In this document: one piece after another, positions 44,777-57,180 of the stretch
How positions within the stretch are numbered: position 1 is the stretch's first letter
Layout of the letters: each line of letters opens with the position of its first letter
Source: Orobanche coerulescens
Lineage: Eukaryota > Streptophyta > Magnoliopsida > Lamiales > Orobanchaceae
DNA: 64,000 nt
Direction: 5' to 3'
NCBI GenBank assembly: GCA_033398695.1
Contig: CM065806.1
Coordinates: 47,889,001 to 47,953,000, forward strand
Notes under the pieces: generated by a model
Seen by the model: the letters and a program-made list of their open reading frames with translations, nothing else
Told to the model about the DNA's origin: nothing
Databases searched by the model: none
Made by a program: the position numbers and the translations under genes

Positions 44777-46868
44777 TGTAACACCCCTAAGATATTCAGG
44801 GTATATTACAGCGCAGTGGATCCCTACATGGGACCCACCAGGCTAGGTGACCAAACACACTCATCGACTCGCAGATTCAGCATAATAACACCTCATCATA
44901 AAGACGCAAAACAATAATAATCCACCCGGTTCAACCGGTCAAACAACATCATAACCACCAATAAAAATATAATGGACGAAACAGTTCAATCCGAACAATC
45001 AAAAGATCCCAAGTACTCGAGTACTTCTATTAGTTCACAAGTTGAGAAAACAACCATATTGAAATGGACAACGGAAAATAAAGAACTCGCTTGCACATGT
45101 CAACAACCCTGGCCAACATCCTCGTACTGTCCCAATGCCCGCTCTTCCGGCTGAACGAAACCTGAAATTCATAAAACGAATTTCCCAAAGAAGGGTCCCC
45201 AATGGGGTTAGCAATCACGCTAGTACAAGTAACCAAATGAAAAACTTACACCTTACACATATAGTCAAAGCATGCAATTCAAAAAATCATCAGTTGAAAC
45301 ACACATTTTCGAAAACGCCACCATCCAAAAAACATTGTAAAATGCACCACGATTAACCACGGACCCACGCCTTTGTGGACCCCTACCAAGACCTCGTCGG
45401 ATCTAACCCGTAGTGAGCATACACACACACACGTTACTCATGCAATACTACCATTTCAAGAGTGTAAGTTCATAAGAGTACTTGCCTCGATTAAACGACG
45501 ACGAGAAACGGAAAAGATTACGACCGCGATTGCGAGAAACCGAACACCGAACCTAGACGATTCGTCAAACACGATTACAAGAACTTGACAAAACAACGAT
45601 AACGGAAAACACCACGAAACCCAACTACGATTCATGTAATTTCGTACGACAGATTCGACGAGGGTGGACAATAACCCCAACCCTCTCGATTTCAAGAACA
45701 CACCGAAAATCACCGAAAATTCGTATGAAACACATGAATACTACTAAGATTAATAATACCCATCAAGGATTAATCAACCACACGGAACGAAACGGTCATA
45801 AAATTGAAAATCCCCAAAATTCCCAAAAGTAGGGTTCTAAGAGATTTTACCTTGATTCGAAGATGAACAATGAATGATTAGTGATAGGTGGATGATATGA
45901 TGCTTGAATATACTCTTACAATGGAGTTTGGGTGAAAATTGGACTACCCTAGCTTCCAAAGTCGTTCCCGTCGCGAAGAGAAAAGAGGAAGATGAGAAAT
46001 GAAAAAAATCGGTCGCTGCCAGTTTATATACTGGCAGGTGTTACGGCCGTAACATACCTCACTTACGGCCGTAACATAAGAACATTACGGCCGTAACGTG
46101 CCTGACTTCCGGCTGTAACTGGCCCCTGGAACGAAACTGGGCAATTCAACATAGTCAACATACAGCCGTATCAATACACGGTTACGGCCGTATCAATTCT
46201 TTTGGCCGTAACTCATGCATGTTACGCCCGTAATCCTCACTAGACTAAAAGCAAGAAAATCTTGTCACGGCCGTATAAAGGAAAGCTTACGGACATAACT
46301 CTAGAGTCTTACGGCCATAACATCCCTGGCTTACGGCCGTAACATGGCCTGTGACAGCAGGCCAGAATCTGAAGTAACTACTCGATGAGGAATGATCGGA
46401 AAATACCAAGGTGTACCAACGACCAACGGATACACTCACGACGGATTCAAGTCAAAAACTAAAGCGCTAAAATGAAACGTGATTCCGACTACCCGAGGGT
46501 TCGGAAATGACAAGGATAGCAATTACCCCAAAACTTTGGGAAATTACAAAACGGCCCAAAACATCCGAAATGCACGATACACGATCGAAACACCAAACAA
46601 AAGCTCACAACACACATAATATCATGAGGTGGATCTTCAGCAACCCCGAAACGGCGGTTACGAATAACGATTACGAGAATCGAACGAAATAGCGACGAAA
46701 ATGACATAAAACGCGGAATTGTTTAAAACGAGTCTGAAACAAGCTCGGATGACAAAAAGTCCAATATTTAATATTCTCGAAATATCAATACGGTTACAAG
46801 CGAGTCGCAAAAAACGAAAAATACACCAAAAATGAAAATACCAGGAAAAGAAAAATGTGGATATTACA
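44777..46868 (-). repeat. 5' LTR of the Tekay-like element
   Basis: 2,092 bp. Minus strand TGTAATATCCACATTTTTC ... CTTAGGGGTGTTACA. The TATA box is TATATAAACT at 46030-46021 (minus). The motif cluster lies at 46040-46345, directly upstream in element orientation. Confidence 0.88.
46040..46345 (-). promoter_or_regulatory. Cluster of TTACGGCCGTAA palindromes upstream of the LTR TATA box
   Basis: About twelve copies in 300 bp, several exact (GTTACGGCCGTAAC, a perfect 14-bp palindrome) and others decayed at CpG (TTACGGCCATAA, TTCCGGCTGTAA). The nearest copy lies about 10 bp from the TATA box. Confidence 0.75.
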
Positions 46869-47310
46869 CTTCAATCAGCAACATCTCAAACGAAAACCAA
46901 CCCAACATAATTTTTAAGCAACGAATGTATTATTAACTATGAAGCAAAGACTCTTTTCCGAAGCAGCCAAAAAAAAACTATGAAGCAAAGACATAGTAAC
47001 TAAATCTCAACTGTTTACAACAAGCATTATCAACTAACTACAAAATAAAAATACATATCCTTATAAAAGTCCCGAAAGCTTTAACTTCATGAACTTTCCG
47101 GTTCGAGAATAACAAGAACCATGGGTTTATGTCATAGAAAAATCTAAACAAATTTGGTAAGAAAATATTTCGCCCATTGCATCAAATTTTCAATGACATA
47201 CAGGTGGAACATTGGTAAGAAATAACACTGACGAGGTCCTCCCTTACTTGACTGTCTTATTTTTAATAATCCCCTGTCAAGATAACCTCGACTAAGGAAT
47301 ATTACAAACT
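46869..47310. other. Unassigned stretch with a sliver of a CACTA DUF4218 region
   Basis: Mostly AT-rich with no gene. On the plus strand at about 47217-47252 RNNTDEVLPYLT matches NNTDEVLPYLS of the CACTA-1 transposase at about 16790. This suggests a small relic of another CACTA element. Confidence 0.4.
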
Positions 47311-47313
47311 TGC

Positions 47314-48546
47314 TCATAATAAATTTTTCAGACTCAAAACTAGTCTAAACCCATGACTAACTAGTAGAGAGCCTGAAACTAAATTTCTTCGGATGTCTGG
47401 GACATGCAGCACATCCTTAAGCAGAAGCACCTTTCCAGAGGTCAACTTTAAGACCACGTTCCCCACACCTGCAATCACAGAAGAAGCAGAGTTTGCCATA
47501 TGCAATTTCCTACAATCAGTAACAGTGTAGGAAGAGAACCTGTCTTTTTCAGAATAAACATGACGAGTAGCCCCCAGTATCATCGTACCAGGCGCGGTGA
47601 TTCTCTACCATATTGGTTTCAATCATCATGGTTGAGACCTCCTCGTCCAGCTCCTCAACCATAGCTGACAGCTTCAGATCTGGCATGTCAACATCGCCAT
47701 GTTCAACCACATTGGCAACTCGCTTGCCTTTGTTTTGCTGACCAGTTGAACTTATTGGCAAGCGACAATCCTTTGCCTTATGGTTTGGCTTACCACAGTT
47801 GTGGCAATTTTCAGTAAACTTCTTTCTCTTAAACGGCTTTTTCCTTTTGTTCTGAACATGGTTCAGTTTCCTCTTTTTGCTAGAGGACCCCTGTTCAAGC
47901 AAATTTACTTTGGCCTCCATAGGGCCTCTCTTGAACTTAGAATCAGACTTTTGATTGTCTTCCTCAATTCTGAGTCGAACAACCAAGTCCTTTAGGCTCA
48001 TTTCCTTTCGCTTGTGTTTCAGGTAATTTTTGAAGTCCTTCCAACCAGGAGGCAACTTCTCAGTTACCGTTCCCACAACAAACGGTTCAGGAAGGATCAT
48101 TCCTTCAGCATTAATTTCATGCACAATCAATTGAAATTGTTGAACTTATTCGATAACGGTTTGTAGTCCGTCATCTGAAAATCCAGGTAGCGTCCGATCA
48201 CGAATTTCTTGGCACCAGCATCATCGGTTTTATACTTTTTCTCCAAAGAATTCTAGAGCAGAGAATCAATCAACCCATTCAATATTGTATTACGGCACAT
48301 AAAATCGCCGTTATACCACTGATCGTAAGCAAAACACTTCGTACGATCAGTTTCTGTCTCACTAACCACAGGAGGATCATCCTTGAGGTAAACAGTAAGC
48401 CCCAAGGTAGTGAGATAAAACAGCATTTTTTGCTGCCATCTCTTAAAATCAACACCCGAGAACTGCTCGAGTTTCTCAGCCTGAACTGCAATGGTAGGTA
48501 CAGCAGCTTTGGCAGCGGCAGCGGCAGCATCAGCATCGGTTGCCAT
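47314..48546 (-). pseudogene. Copia gag and start of protease (truncated)
   Basis: Minus strand. Gag starts MATDADAAAAAAKA and has EKLEQFSGVDFKRWQQKMLF, then after stops [20 protein letters not shown] complete zinc knuckle CHNCGKPNHKAKDC follows, then the protease start AWYDDTGG. After a frameshift [16 protein letters not shown] and NVVLKLTSG continue to [14 protein letters not shown]. The element stops near 47314, so integrase, RT and the 3' LTR are missing. Stops near 48253 and 48130 and the frameshift near 47560 show decay. Confidence 0.85.
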
Positions 48547-48580
48547 TGGAAATTATAGAAAATAGAGATTGTCTTACGAT

Positions 48581-49696
48581 TGTTGGTTCTGTAAATTTCC
48601 AACAATGTAATTACAATAAAATTACAAATAAAGGCAACCTAATACAATCTAAATAAGTTAAAAGCTGAATTGAAAATTACAACTTTAGCAGAGGCGAGTA
48701 GAACTCTTTCCGTAAGACAATTTTGCCCCCGTATAAGAGCAGACGGCTCAGGCAATATGTCCCCAAGATACAACGGCTACACGTTTCTGAGTTAGGTGCT
48801 CTCCAAAACTCAAAACTCCAGCGAACGTTAAGTGCTGGAAACTGGGCATGGAAAATAAGAAAGAAATATGCTGCAATATGTGATATGTTTTATTCGTTCT
48901 GTTGTATGTTTTTGAAATGAAATGCATAAGACCCCCTTTTATAAGGTCCAATTCCACTCCATCAGGTGGTGAGTTACTACAAATTAAAGTGCCATTAATT
49001 CTCTTTAATCCTTCAGCTCAAGAGTTACCTCCATAAATAGTCTCATTTAATTCAGACGTTAAATTATGGAGTGTGAAGAGTCATATTCCAGAAGCTAAGT
49101 TTTCAACTTGCTTCATTTCAGTCGAGACCAAATATCAACTGAGTTTTCAGCACCCAAATATCAGATCATATAGATTTTCAGCCCAAATATCAGATCAGAT
49201 GGGTTTTCAGTCCAAATATCAGATCAGATAGGTTTCAGCCCAAATATCAGATCAGACAGTTTTCAGCCCAAATATCATATCAGATAGGTTTCAGCCCAAA
49301 TATCAGATCAGATAGCTTTCAGTCCAAATATCAGATCATATAGATTTTCAGCCCCAAATATCAGATGGGTCTTCAACCCCAAATATCAAATGGGTTTTCA
49401 ACCCCAAATATCAGATGGGTTTTCAACCTTAAATATCAGATGAGTTTTCAGCCCCCAAATATCAGATGGGTTTTCAACCTCGTTAACTCTTCACCTTTTC
49501 AATTAAATGGCCAACTTTAATCATTTATTTCTCACTCACCGGAAATCAGTTTTGAGAAAAATAAAATCCTACATTCATCTTCTCGAAATGTAGATTCACA
49601 ATTTATTATTTAATTCCCAAGAATTAAATATTTTATCATTATTAAATTGATTTTAAACTAAGTTAAAACTCATTTTTTCTAAAACCAATTTCCAAC
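48581..49696 (-). repeat. 5' LTR of the truncated copia, with an internal repeat cluster
   Basis: Plus strand TGTTGGTTCTG ... TTTCCAACA. The minus TATA box (TATAAAAG) is at 48944-48937. Upstream of it, at about 49130-49490, are about a dozen copies of a 25-28 bp unit, AAATATCAGATCAGAT plus (A/G)GGTTTTCAGCCC. Its border at 49696/49697 lies inside an exon of the pectin acetylesterase relic. Confidence 0.8.
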
Positions 49697-49970
49697 AAAA
49701 CTCTTGAGCCCCTATAATAGAGTTTGGTTTTCTGCGAAATAATGCACATGATAGATTTCTTATCATCGATACGATGTAAATGCAAATAAATATTAAAAAT
49801 AAAAATGAAAATGATGAAGTAGTAATTTCCTTGAGTAAGAACAAAAGGAATTAATTAAAGAGTATACATGGTGAGATCACTTACAGTTGCGGGATCAATT
49901 CCATCGGCATCTCCCAAGAAAGACGAGCCATCACAATATACGAGATAAACTCTATTCCAACTATAGAAAT
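49697..49970 (-). pseudogene. Pectin acetylesterase gene relic (two exons), disrupted by two copia insertions
   Basis: Exon at 49970-49885 (86 bp), between AG and GTAAGT, encodes [17 protein letters not shown] then [11 protein letters not shown]. The next exon starts after CGCAG at 49730 and reads KTKLYYRGSRV to 49697. Joined in frame they give the conserved stretch of plant pectin acetylesterases (NRV-x-YCDG(S/A)SF...DP-x-T-x-L-x-(Y/F)RG-x-R), a wall enzyme removing acetyl groups from pectin. The 5' LTR of the truncated copia interrupts the second exon at 49696. The copia at 50041-55954 lies in the intron upstream of the first exon. No other exons were found in the window. Confidence 0.8.
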
Positions 49971-50040
49971 CTGAAATATTTAAAATCCGACTAATATGCA
50001 TATACGCAAAATATAAAGGAAAATGGATTGAATTAAATCG

Positions 50041-51035
50041 TGTTGATTGTAAATGCTGTAGAAAATGACAAATGATGCAAAACCGAGGCAAGAGTTGGAC
50101 TCTCTCTCTGTAAGACGAAATTTCCCCGCACAGTACACACGGTTGAACGGAAAACTTCCCCAAGATACAACGGTTTTTCTACGAACTCGATACCTTGTAC
50201 TAGGAATCGAATTCCGGGCGAACTACTGGATATTTGGGACCTGTAGTACGAACTTAGGCTAGTATGAGTGTATTATTATCTTGAGTAATTATCTGTGTAC
50301 AATCATCATCCGTAGGGGCTTATTTATAGCCTGTAAAGCACCCTGTCCGAATCGGTGTGTCTTTCTGACTGGATAGACACCTTGTGGTCCGGTGGGAAGG
50401 GCTGCATTGGTTCAGAAGAGCCAAACCATTGTGCTGGTCCAGATTACATCGAATGGTCCGAACCATTGCATTGGTTCGGTCGTGAACCGCCGCTCGTGTT
50501 TCACTCCCGCCATGTCACTGCCACGTGTAATCCTAGTCACCCTCCACATCACCCGAGCCACTATCTCAGTTGTCAAAATGAGAGGCTCCTCACAGCTCCG
50601 AGGCATTCTAGCGAAGTGCAAAGTGCGAATACGAAGCGCCCGTTGCGACAAGTGCGGCGTGCACGTGCTCGGACTCGGACTCGGACTCGGACTCGGAAGG
50701 TGCTTTGCACCTTCCTCGTAGGAGCCTTAAAAATTAATTAAAGCCAACTAGGGTGCACCATAATGGAGCACACTTGATTGCTCCTTTGTGATGGAAAGTC
50801 CTTTATAAATAGCTCAACTTTTCCTTGCTTCTCCAATGTGGGATGGGATTCCACACCACATTCCCAACTATTAAATGGCTTAACTTTGTGCATTAATTAC
50901 TCATTCATTTCTTAACGAAATTGAACAAGTAAATACACTAAATTAATCTACACAAAATGTAGATTCCAAATATACCATTTAATGTCATTAATTACCATAG
51001 TTAATTATGGTATTAATTAAGCTATTTTTCCAACA
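50041..51035 (-). repeat. 3' LTR of the copia element
   Basis: 995 bp, plus sense TGTTGATTGT...TTTTTCCAACA. The minus TATA box GCTATAAATA is at 50330-50321. Between it and about 50620 lies a 270-bp segment with GGTTC/GAACC pairs (AATGGTCCGAACCATT at about 50452) that is absent from the 5' LTR. A TGCACGTGCTCGGACTCGGA run near 50660 holds four GGACTC repeats. Confidence 0.88.
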
Positions 51036-51576
51036 ATCCCCCAAATGAATGATGATTAATGAAAATGCAATATGCACTAAGTCCCGACGACCTATTATTG
51101 CTTCGGGATAGGTGGTAGTTAGCCTTGAACCTTCCTTAGTGTAATGTTATCGGATTTACTCGTTGCTCGGTGAACGTGATGTCTTGAACCGGTCAACTTT
51201 TATGTAAACCAAGACAATAACATACACACAATAGTAGATCTAATATCTTTCGTTCTCATGTTGTGTCCATTTTGGCCTTGGACCATTTCTTGGATTCATA
51301 AGTGTTAATAATTTTATGAAGCGGCCTTACTCATTCACTTATATAGGTGATCTCCTATGAAGAGTATCCTGCCATACTCCACCTATAAAAGGCTAGAGGA
51401 ATCATTAAAAGCTTTTAAAAAGCTTACCCTTTACCACAAACTGCAGGCTTGCACTTGAACAGCTATGAGAATGGATTTTCAAGTGCTTAACTTGAACTTT
51501 CACAACTTAGTTGTCTCATTGAACCAAGTTCTTGGGATCTCCAATCATCCTGGTTGAGTTACCATTATGAAAATTC
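51036..51576 (-). other. 3' non-coding region and polypurine tract of the copia
   Basis: On the minus strand the tract CATTTGGGGGAT abuts the LTR at 51036. The remainder to the stop codon of pol (51577) is AT-rich and holds no gene. Confidence 0.7.
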
Positions 51577-54500
51577 TCAATGTGTGAATTTCAATCCCAT
51601 TCCCCTTGCTACATTATATAATTGATCACGGTTAATACCTTTCGTAAACGGATCCGCTATATTGTCTTTTGACTTTACATAGTCAATGCACATTATTCCT
51701 GTAGTGATCAATTGTATAATGGTATTGTGTCTTCGACGAATATGTCGAGACTTACCATTATATATACTGTTCTTTGCCCTCCCTATGGCTGCCATGCTAT
51801 CACAATGTATCATAACGGGAGGCAAAGGTTTTTCCCAACAGGGAATATCTTCTAAGAAGTTTCTTAACCGTTCGGCTTCTTCGCCGGCTTTGTCTAAAGC
51901 AATAAACTCCGATTCCATTGTAGATCGGGCTATGCATGTTTGCTTAGAAGATATCTATGATATTGCTCCTCCACCAATGGTAAATACATAACCGCTTGTG
52001 GATTTAGAGTATTTAGTATCGGATATCCAGTTGGCATCACAATATCCTTCCAAAACAGCTGGATATCTCGAATAGTGTATACCATGATTGACAACGTGTT
52101 TTAAGTATCTCAACACTCTTGTCAATGCGGTCCAATGATCCTCTTCGGGATTACTCGTAAACCGACTCAGTTTACTAATAGAATATGCTATGTCTGGCCT
52201 AGTACAATTTGCTAAGTACATTAGGCTTCCAATTATCCTAGCATATTCTGTATGTGATATGGGTTCTCCTGGATTTTTGGCTAAGTGTAAACTTAAGTCA
52301 ACATGTGTCTTAGCCGGAGGTAGATCGTATGCCTTGAATTTCTTAAGCACATTCTCAACATAGTGAGATTGTGATAAGACTATTCCATCGGGTGTTCTGG
52401 AGATCTTGATTCCTAGAATCACATCGGCTAATCCCATATCCTTCATGTCGAAGTTCTTCTTTAACATTTCCTTAGTGCCTATGATGATTTTATTGTTGCT
52501 ACCCATAATTAGCATATCATCAACGTATAGACACACAATGACAAAATTGTCAGATGTACCTTTGATGTACACACATTTATCACATTCATTGATCTTGAAA
52601 CCATTTGACATCATTACTTGGTCAAATTTCTCATGCCATTGTTTGGGTGCTTGCTTAAGTCCATATAAAGACTTAACAAGTTTACAAACTTTGTTTTCTT
52701 GGCCGGGAACCACGAACCCTTCGGGTTGTTCCATATAAATTTCATCTTCTAAATCTCCATTTAGAAAGGCTGTTTTTACATCCATTTGGTGTATCTCAAG
52801 ATTGTACAATGCTGCTATTGCAAGTAGCGTTCTAATGGATGTAATCCGAGTAACTGGTGAGTATGTATCAAAGTAATCATACCCTTCCTTTTGTTTGTAT
52901 CCTTTGGCTACCAAACGTGCCTTGTATTTGTCAATAGATTTATCACCTTTGTATTTCTTCTTCAGAATCCACTTGCAACCTAAAGGTTTATTTCCCGGAG
53001 GAAGATCAACAATGTGCCAAGTGTGATTGTTCAAGATTGACTCGATTTCACTATTAATAGCTTCTTGCCATAGATCGGCATCGGAACCAGACAATGCTTC
53101 CTTGATTGTCTTTGGTTCATCTTCTAAAGAGTAGACTACAAAATCCGGACCAAAGGTTTTTGCAGTTTTTATTCTTTTTCCTCGCCTTGGTTCCGGTGTT
53201 GGTCCATTACTATTTGGCGAGATTTCATCATAAGTCCTCTTTTTCGAACTTATTTCATTCTTTTATTTCTTAGGGAATATAGTTTCAAAAAATATGGCAT
53301 TTCTTGATTCTATAATCATTCCCTCATTTATATCGGGTACTTCCGATTTGTGTACCAAACACCGGTATGCACTACTATTATTTTCACATCCTATGAAAAT
53401 GCAATCAACCGTTTTTGGTCCTATTTTTACTTGCTTGGGTTTCGGTACTTCAACTTTTGCTAAGCACCCCCACACTTTTAAGTATTTATAGGACGACTTC
53501 CTTCCTTTCCATAATTCATATGGAGTTTTATCTTGCTTCTTTTTGGGTAATTTATTCAAAGTTTTATTGGCCGAAAGAATAGCTTCCCCCCACATGTTAA
53601 GTGATAGGCCCGAGCTTATCAACATAGCATTCATCATTTCCTTCAATGTTCTATTCATTCGTTCGGCAACACCATTCGATTGGGGTGCATAAGGTGCAGT
53701 CGTTTGGTGAATAATGCCATTTTCACGACAATATTCTTCAAAAGGTGCAACATATTCACCACCTCGATCACTTCGAATCATTTTGATTTTGGTGTTGAGT
53801 TGATTTTCAACTTCTGTTTTGTATGTTTTGAAAGATTCGAATGCTTCGTCTTTTCTTCTCAAAAGATACACATAACAAAATCTTGTGCAATCATCAATAA
53901 AAGTTATAAAATAATTCTTTCCACCTCTTGTTTGCAGAAGTTCTAAATCGCACAGATCGGTGTGAATCAATTCAAGAGGTTTTGTCGATCTTTCCACTGA
54001 ATGAAAAGGAGATTTTGCCATTTTTGATTCAACACATATTTTACACCTTTTGTGTTGATCGAAAGTCATTTTTGGCAATAAATCAAAATGTACTAAACGA
54101 CGTAGTATATTTAGATTTGCATGTCCTAATCTATCATGCCATAAATTAGGAGACTCAACCAAATAAACAACTTTATCGTTTATTTCATTTCCACCACGTA
54201 CATTGATAGCATTCAGTTTGAAAAGTCCGTTATCTATATAGCCTTTTCCGATAAAGTGACCATTTTTAGTTATTACAACTTTATCCGCTTCAAACACTAG
54301 CCTAAATCCGGCTTTGCTCAATGCTGAGTCACACACAAGATTCTTACGGATGTCTGGAACATGTAGCACATTCTTGAGCGTAAATTTCAATCCCGACGTC
54401 ATCTTGAGTATAACCTCTCCAGTTCCGACAACATTTGAGGCAGCGGAGTTTCCCATATACAACTTTCTTTCTTCGGTGACGGGCTCGTATGAGGATAACA

Positions 54501-55461
54501 TGGTTTTATCAGCACAAATATGTTTAGTAGCACCGGCGTCCACCCACCATCCGACTGGGATTCCGACCATATTGATTTCATCTACAACTGCACACAGATC
54601 AAGACTGGACAAATCGATGGGCACATACTTATTTTCGATAACATTTGCTTGATCTCTCTTCTTGTCCTTCTTTGGTTTGCGGAAATTTTTCGCCATATGC
54701 CCGAATTTACCGCAGTTGTAGCATTCTCCTTTGATCTTCTTTTGATTCTTCGAGTCTTGCTTCTTCCCGTTAAATTTCCGCTTTTTGTTGTTGATCGACT
54801 CGACGAGATTTGCTTTTGCCTCCATAGATGACTTGTTCATCTTGACATCGGTCTTCCGATTGTCCTCTTCGATCCTCAGTCGCACAATAAGATCTTCAAG
54901 GCCCATTTCCTTGCGTTTGTGCTTGAGGTAGTTTTTGAAGTCCTTCCACATCGGGGGCAACTTCTCGATTATGGCAACAACTTGAAAGGATTCAGACAAG
55001 CTCATTCCTTCTGCCAAAATATCGTGCAGGATCAACTGTATTTCCTGCACTTGCTCGAGAACAGTTTTGGTGTCCACCATTTTGAAGTCTAGAAAACGAC
55101 CCACGATGAACTTTTTCAAACCGGCATCTTCTGTTTTATATTTTGTCTCCAATGAGTCCCACAATCTTTTGGACGTTTTGATTTTGGAATAAACACTGTA
55201 AAGTGTGTCATCCAGCCCATTCAAAATATAGTTCCGACATAAGAAGTCGCTATGATGCCATTCATCCAATGCCGTGAGTTTCTGGGTGTCAGTTTCATCA
55301 TCCCCCACAACAGGAGGAGATTCGGAAAGGAAGCGACAGAGATTGAGAGTAGTAAGGTAGAACAGCATTTTTGATTGCCAACATTTGAAATCAGTACCCG
55401 AGAACTTCTCTGTTTTTTCGGCATGGGCAGGAGCATGAACATTGTTGCTTGACGATGCCAT
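51577..55461 (-). pseudogene. Copia gag-pol polyprotein, two nonsense codons
   Basis: ATG at 55461. Gag has [18 protein letters not shown]. The zinc knuckle [14 protein letters not shown] has Phe instead of its last Cys. The protease loop is [12 protein letters not shown], with DAGA where DSGA or DTGA is usual. Integrase has the zinc finger ([13 protein letters not shown] ... CKICVESK) and DDE residues ([43 protein letters not shown]). RT (53094 on) has [33 protein letters not shown] and the catalytic [10 protein letters not shown]. RNase H ends NVARGMGLKFTH. Breaks are TAA at 53263 between integrase and RT and TAG at 51955 in RNase H, where Trp is expected. Everything else is open over about 1,290 codons. 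Confidence 0.9.
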
Positions 55462-55490
55462 CTTCTACAGAAAAATTTCGTCTTACGATT

Positions 55491-55954
55491 GTTGATTGTA
55501 AATGCTGTAGAAAATGACAAATAATGCAAAACCGAGGCAAGAGTTGGACTCTCTCTCCGTAAGACGAAATTGCCCCGCACAGTACACACGGTTGAACGGC
55601 AAACGTCCCCAAGATACAACGGTTTTTCTACGAACTCGATACCTTGTACTAGGAATCGAATTCCGGGCGAACTACTGGATATTTGGGACTTGTAGTATGA
55701 ACTTAGGCTAGTATGGGTGTATTATTATCTTGAGTAATTATCTGTGTACAATCATCATCCGCAGGGGCTTATTTATAGCCTGTAAAGCACCATGTCCGGG
55801 TGCAAAGTGCGCCTACGAAGCGCCCGTTGCGACAAGTGCGACGTGCACGTGCTCAGACTTAGACTCGGACTCGAAAGGTGCTTTGCACCTTCCTCGTAGG
55901 ATTCGTATTTTAGCCTTAAAAATTAATTAAAGCCAACTAGGGTGCACCATAATG
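55491..55954 (-). repeat. Part of the copia 5' LTR
   Basis: Matches 50041-50750 except for about 270 bp missing after CACCATGTCCG (55797). It breaks off after CACCATAATG, where the 3' LTR continues with GAGCACACTTG; the gypsy element starts here. Confidence 0.88.
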
Positions 55955-56974
55955 TGTAACACCCCGAGATATTCGGAATAATTACAGCGCCGTAAACCCT
56001 TTAGATAAGGATTTACAAGGCTAATTTTAAAAGAATTGTAAATATAATTCAATAGTACAACTGAAGTCCAAATACAGGTTTGATTCAACCGATCAAATGA
56101 GTTAACTTATACAACCATATCGAATTGACCTTATTAAAAACAGACGTACTCGAGTACTAAACGAACCAAGAAGACAAATCACAATAACAATAACATCAAT
56201 CACATCACTGAGCCATTCCATCGTCTCCCGTTTGCATCGTGGTTGCCTCCCCGCTCCTCGGCTACCTGAACATCAAAACAATGTCCACCCCCGAAGGGGT
56301 TAGCAAAACAATGCTAGTACAAGTATCGTCAAACAATAAATCATCAATGCATCATAAAGCATGCAAAACGGACTTCCGCCACCGGAATCCAACGATGCGA
56401 ATCCTCACGATTCCATCAACACAATACAAGGTAATCCAGCGATCCAGCGCCCTCAGCATAGATCCCCATGATGATCCCGTCGGACCAACGCATGGTGGAA
56501 AACCCGTCCAACGATCCAGCGCCCTCAGCATAGATCCCCATGATGATCCCGTCGGACCAACGCATGGTGGACATTCGATCCAGCGCCCTCAGCATAGATC
56601 CTCATGACCCCCTAGGATCATTTATACCATAATCAATCAATTATGCATACACATATGCATTTCAATATGTTCATCAATACGAACAAACAACAACGAATAT
56701 CCCGAAAATTTTTCAGAAATACATCTCATATTCAACAATATGAATAAAACCACAAGCATGATAAATTGAACTCGACATATGATACTTGCCTCGAAAATGG
56801 CAAGGATGAAACACTTCAATGATCTCGACACACTCGAAGGCCGCCTTCTTTGATCAACGTAACAAGCTCGAACCTTAACAAAAGGAATGATATACAAATC
56901 ATCTCAAGTCAAACGATGGCCTAACAATTCATCCTACGGCCCAAAAGTTCAAAATAAACAACCTGTCTGGACTG

Positions 56975-57180
56975 CTTAGCGTGCGCTACGTATACTACGT
57001 AACGTGCGCTAAGCAGGCCCGTTAGCGTACGCTATCGGGTAAGACTAGCGTGCGCTAGTTACGAACTGACAGTTTGAACCGGCCGATACATAACGCACGC
57101 TACGTACGTATTGTGCGTTAACTGACCCTCGATAGCGCACGTTAACTCACATATGTTAGCGTGCGCTAACCTTGCATGGC
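56975..57180 (-). promoter_or_regulatory. Downstream TAGCGCACGCTA cluster
   Basis: About eight copies or variants within 200 bp, roughly 670 bp downstream of the LTR TATA box in element orientation, so probably in the transcribed leader. Near-copies include TAACGCACGCTA, TAGCGTACGCTA and TAGCGCACGTTA. Confidence 0.65.

Larger units (their letters stand above)
40628..46868 (-). mobile_element. Tekay-like Ty3/gypsy element, 5' part only
   Basis: Minus-strand order: LTR 44777-46868, primer site, gag, protease, RT, RNase H, integrase. It is cut in the integrase core at 40628 by the Sirevirus-like LTR. The 3' part and 3' LTR are missing. RT, RNase H and integrase wording ([54 protein letters not shown]) is that of plant chromoviruses of the Tekay/Del group. 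Many stops show it is inactive. Confidence 0.9.
50041..55954 (-). mobile_element. Nearly complete Ty1/copia element, 5' LTR split by a gypsy insertion
   Basis: Minus orientation: 5' LTR (55491-55954, continuing beyond the gypsy insertion), gag-pol 55461-51577, purine tract, 3' LTR 50041-51035. The LTRs start TGTTGATTGTAAATGC (plus sense). The domain order gag, protease, integrase, RT, RNase H is that of copia, with RT wording of the Tork/Tnt1-like type. Only two nonsense codons interrupt the polyprotein, so the insertion is young. Confidence 0.9.
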
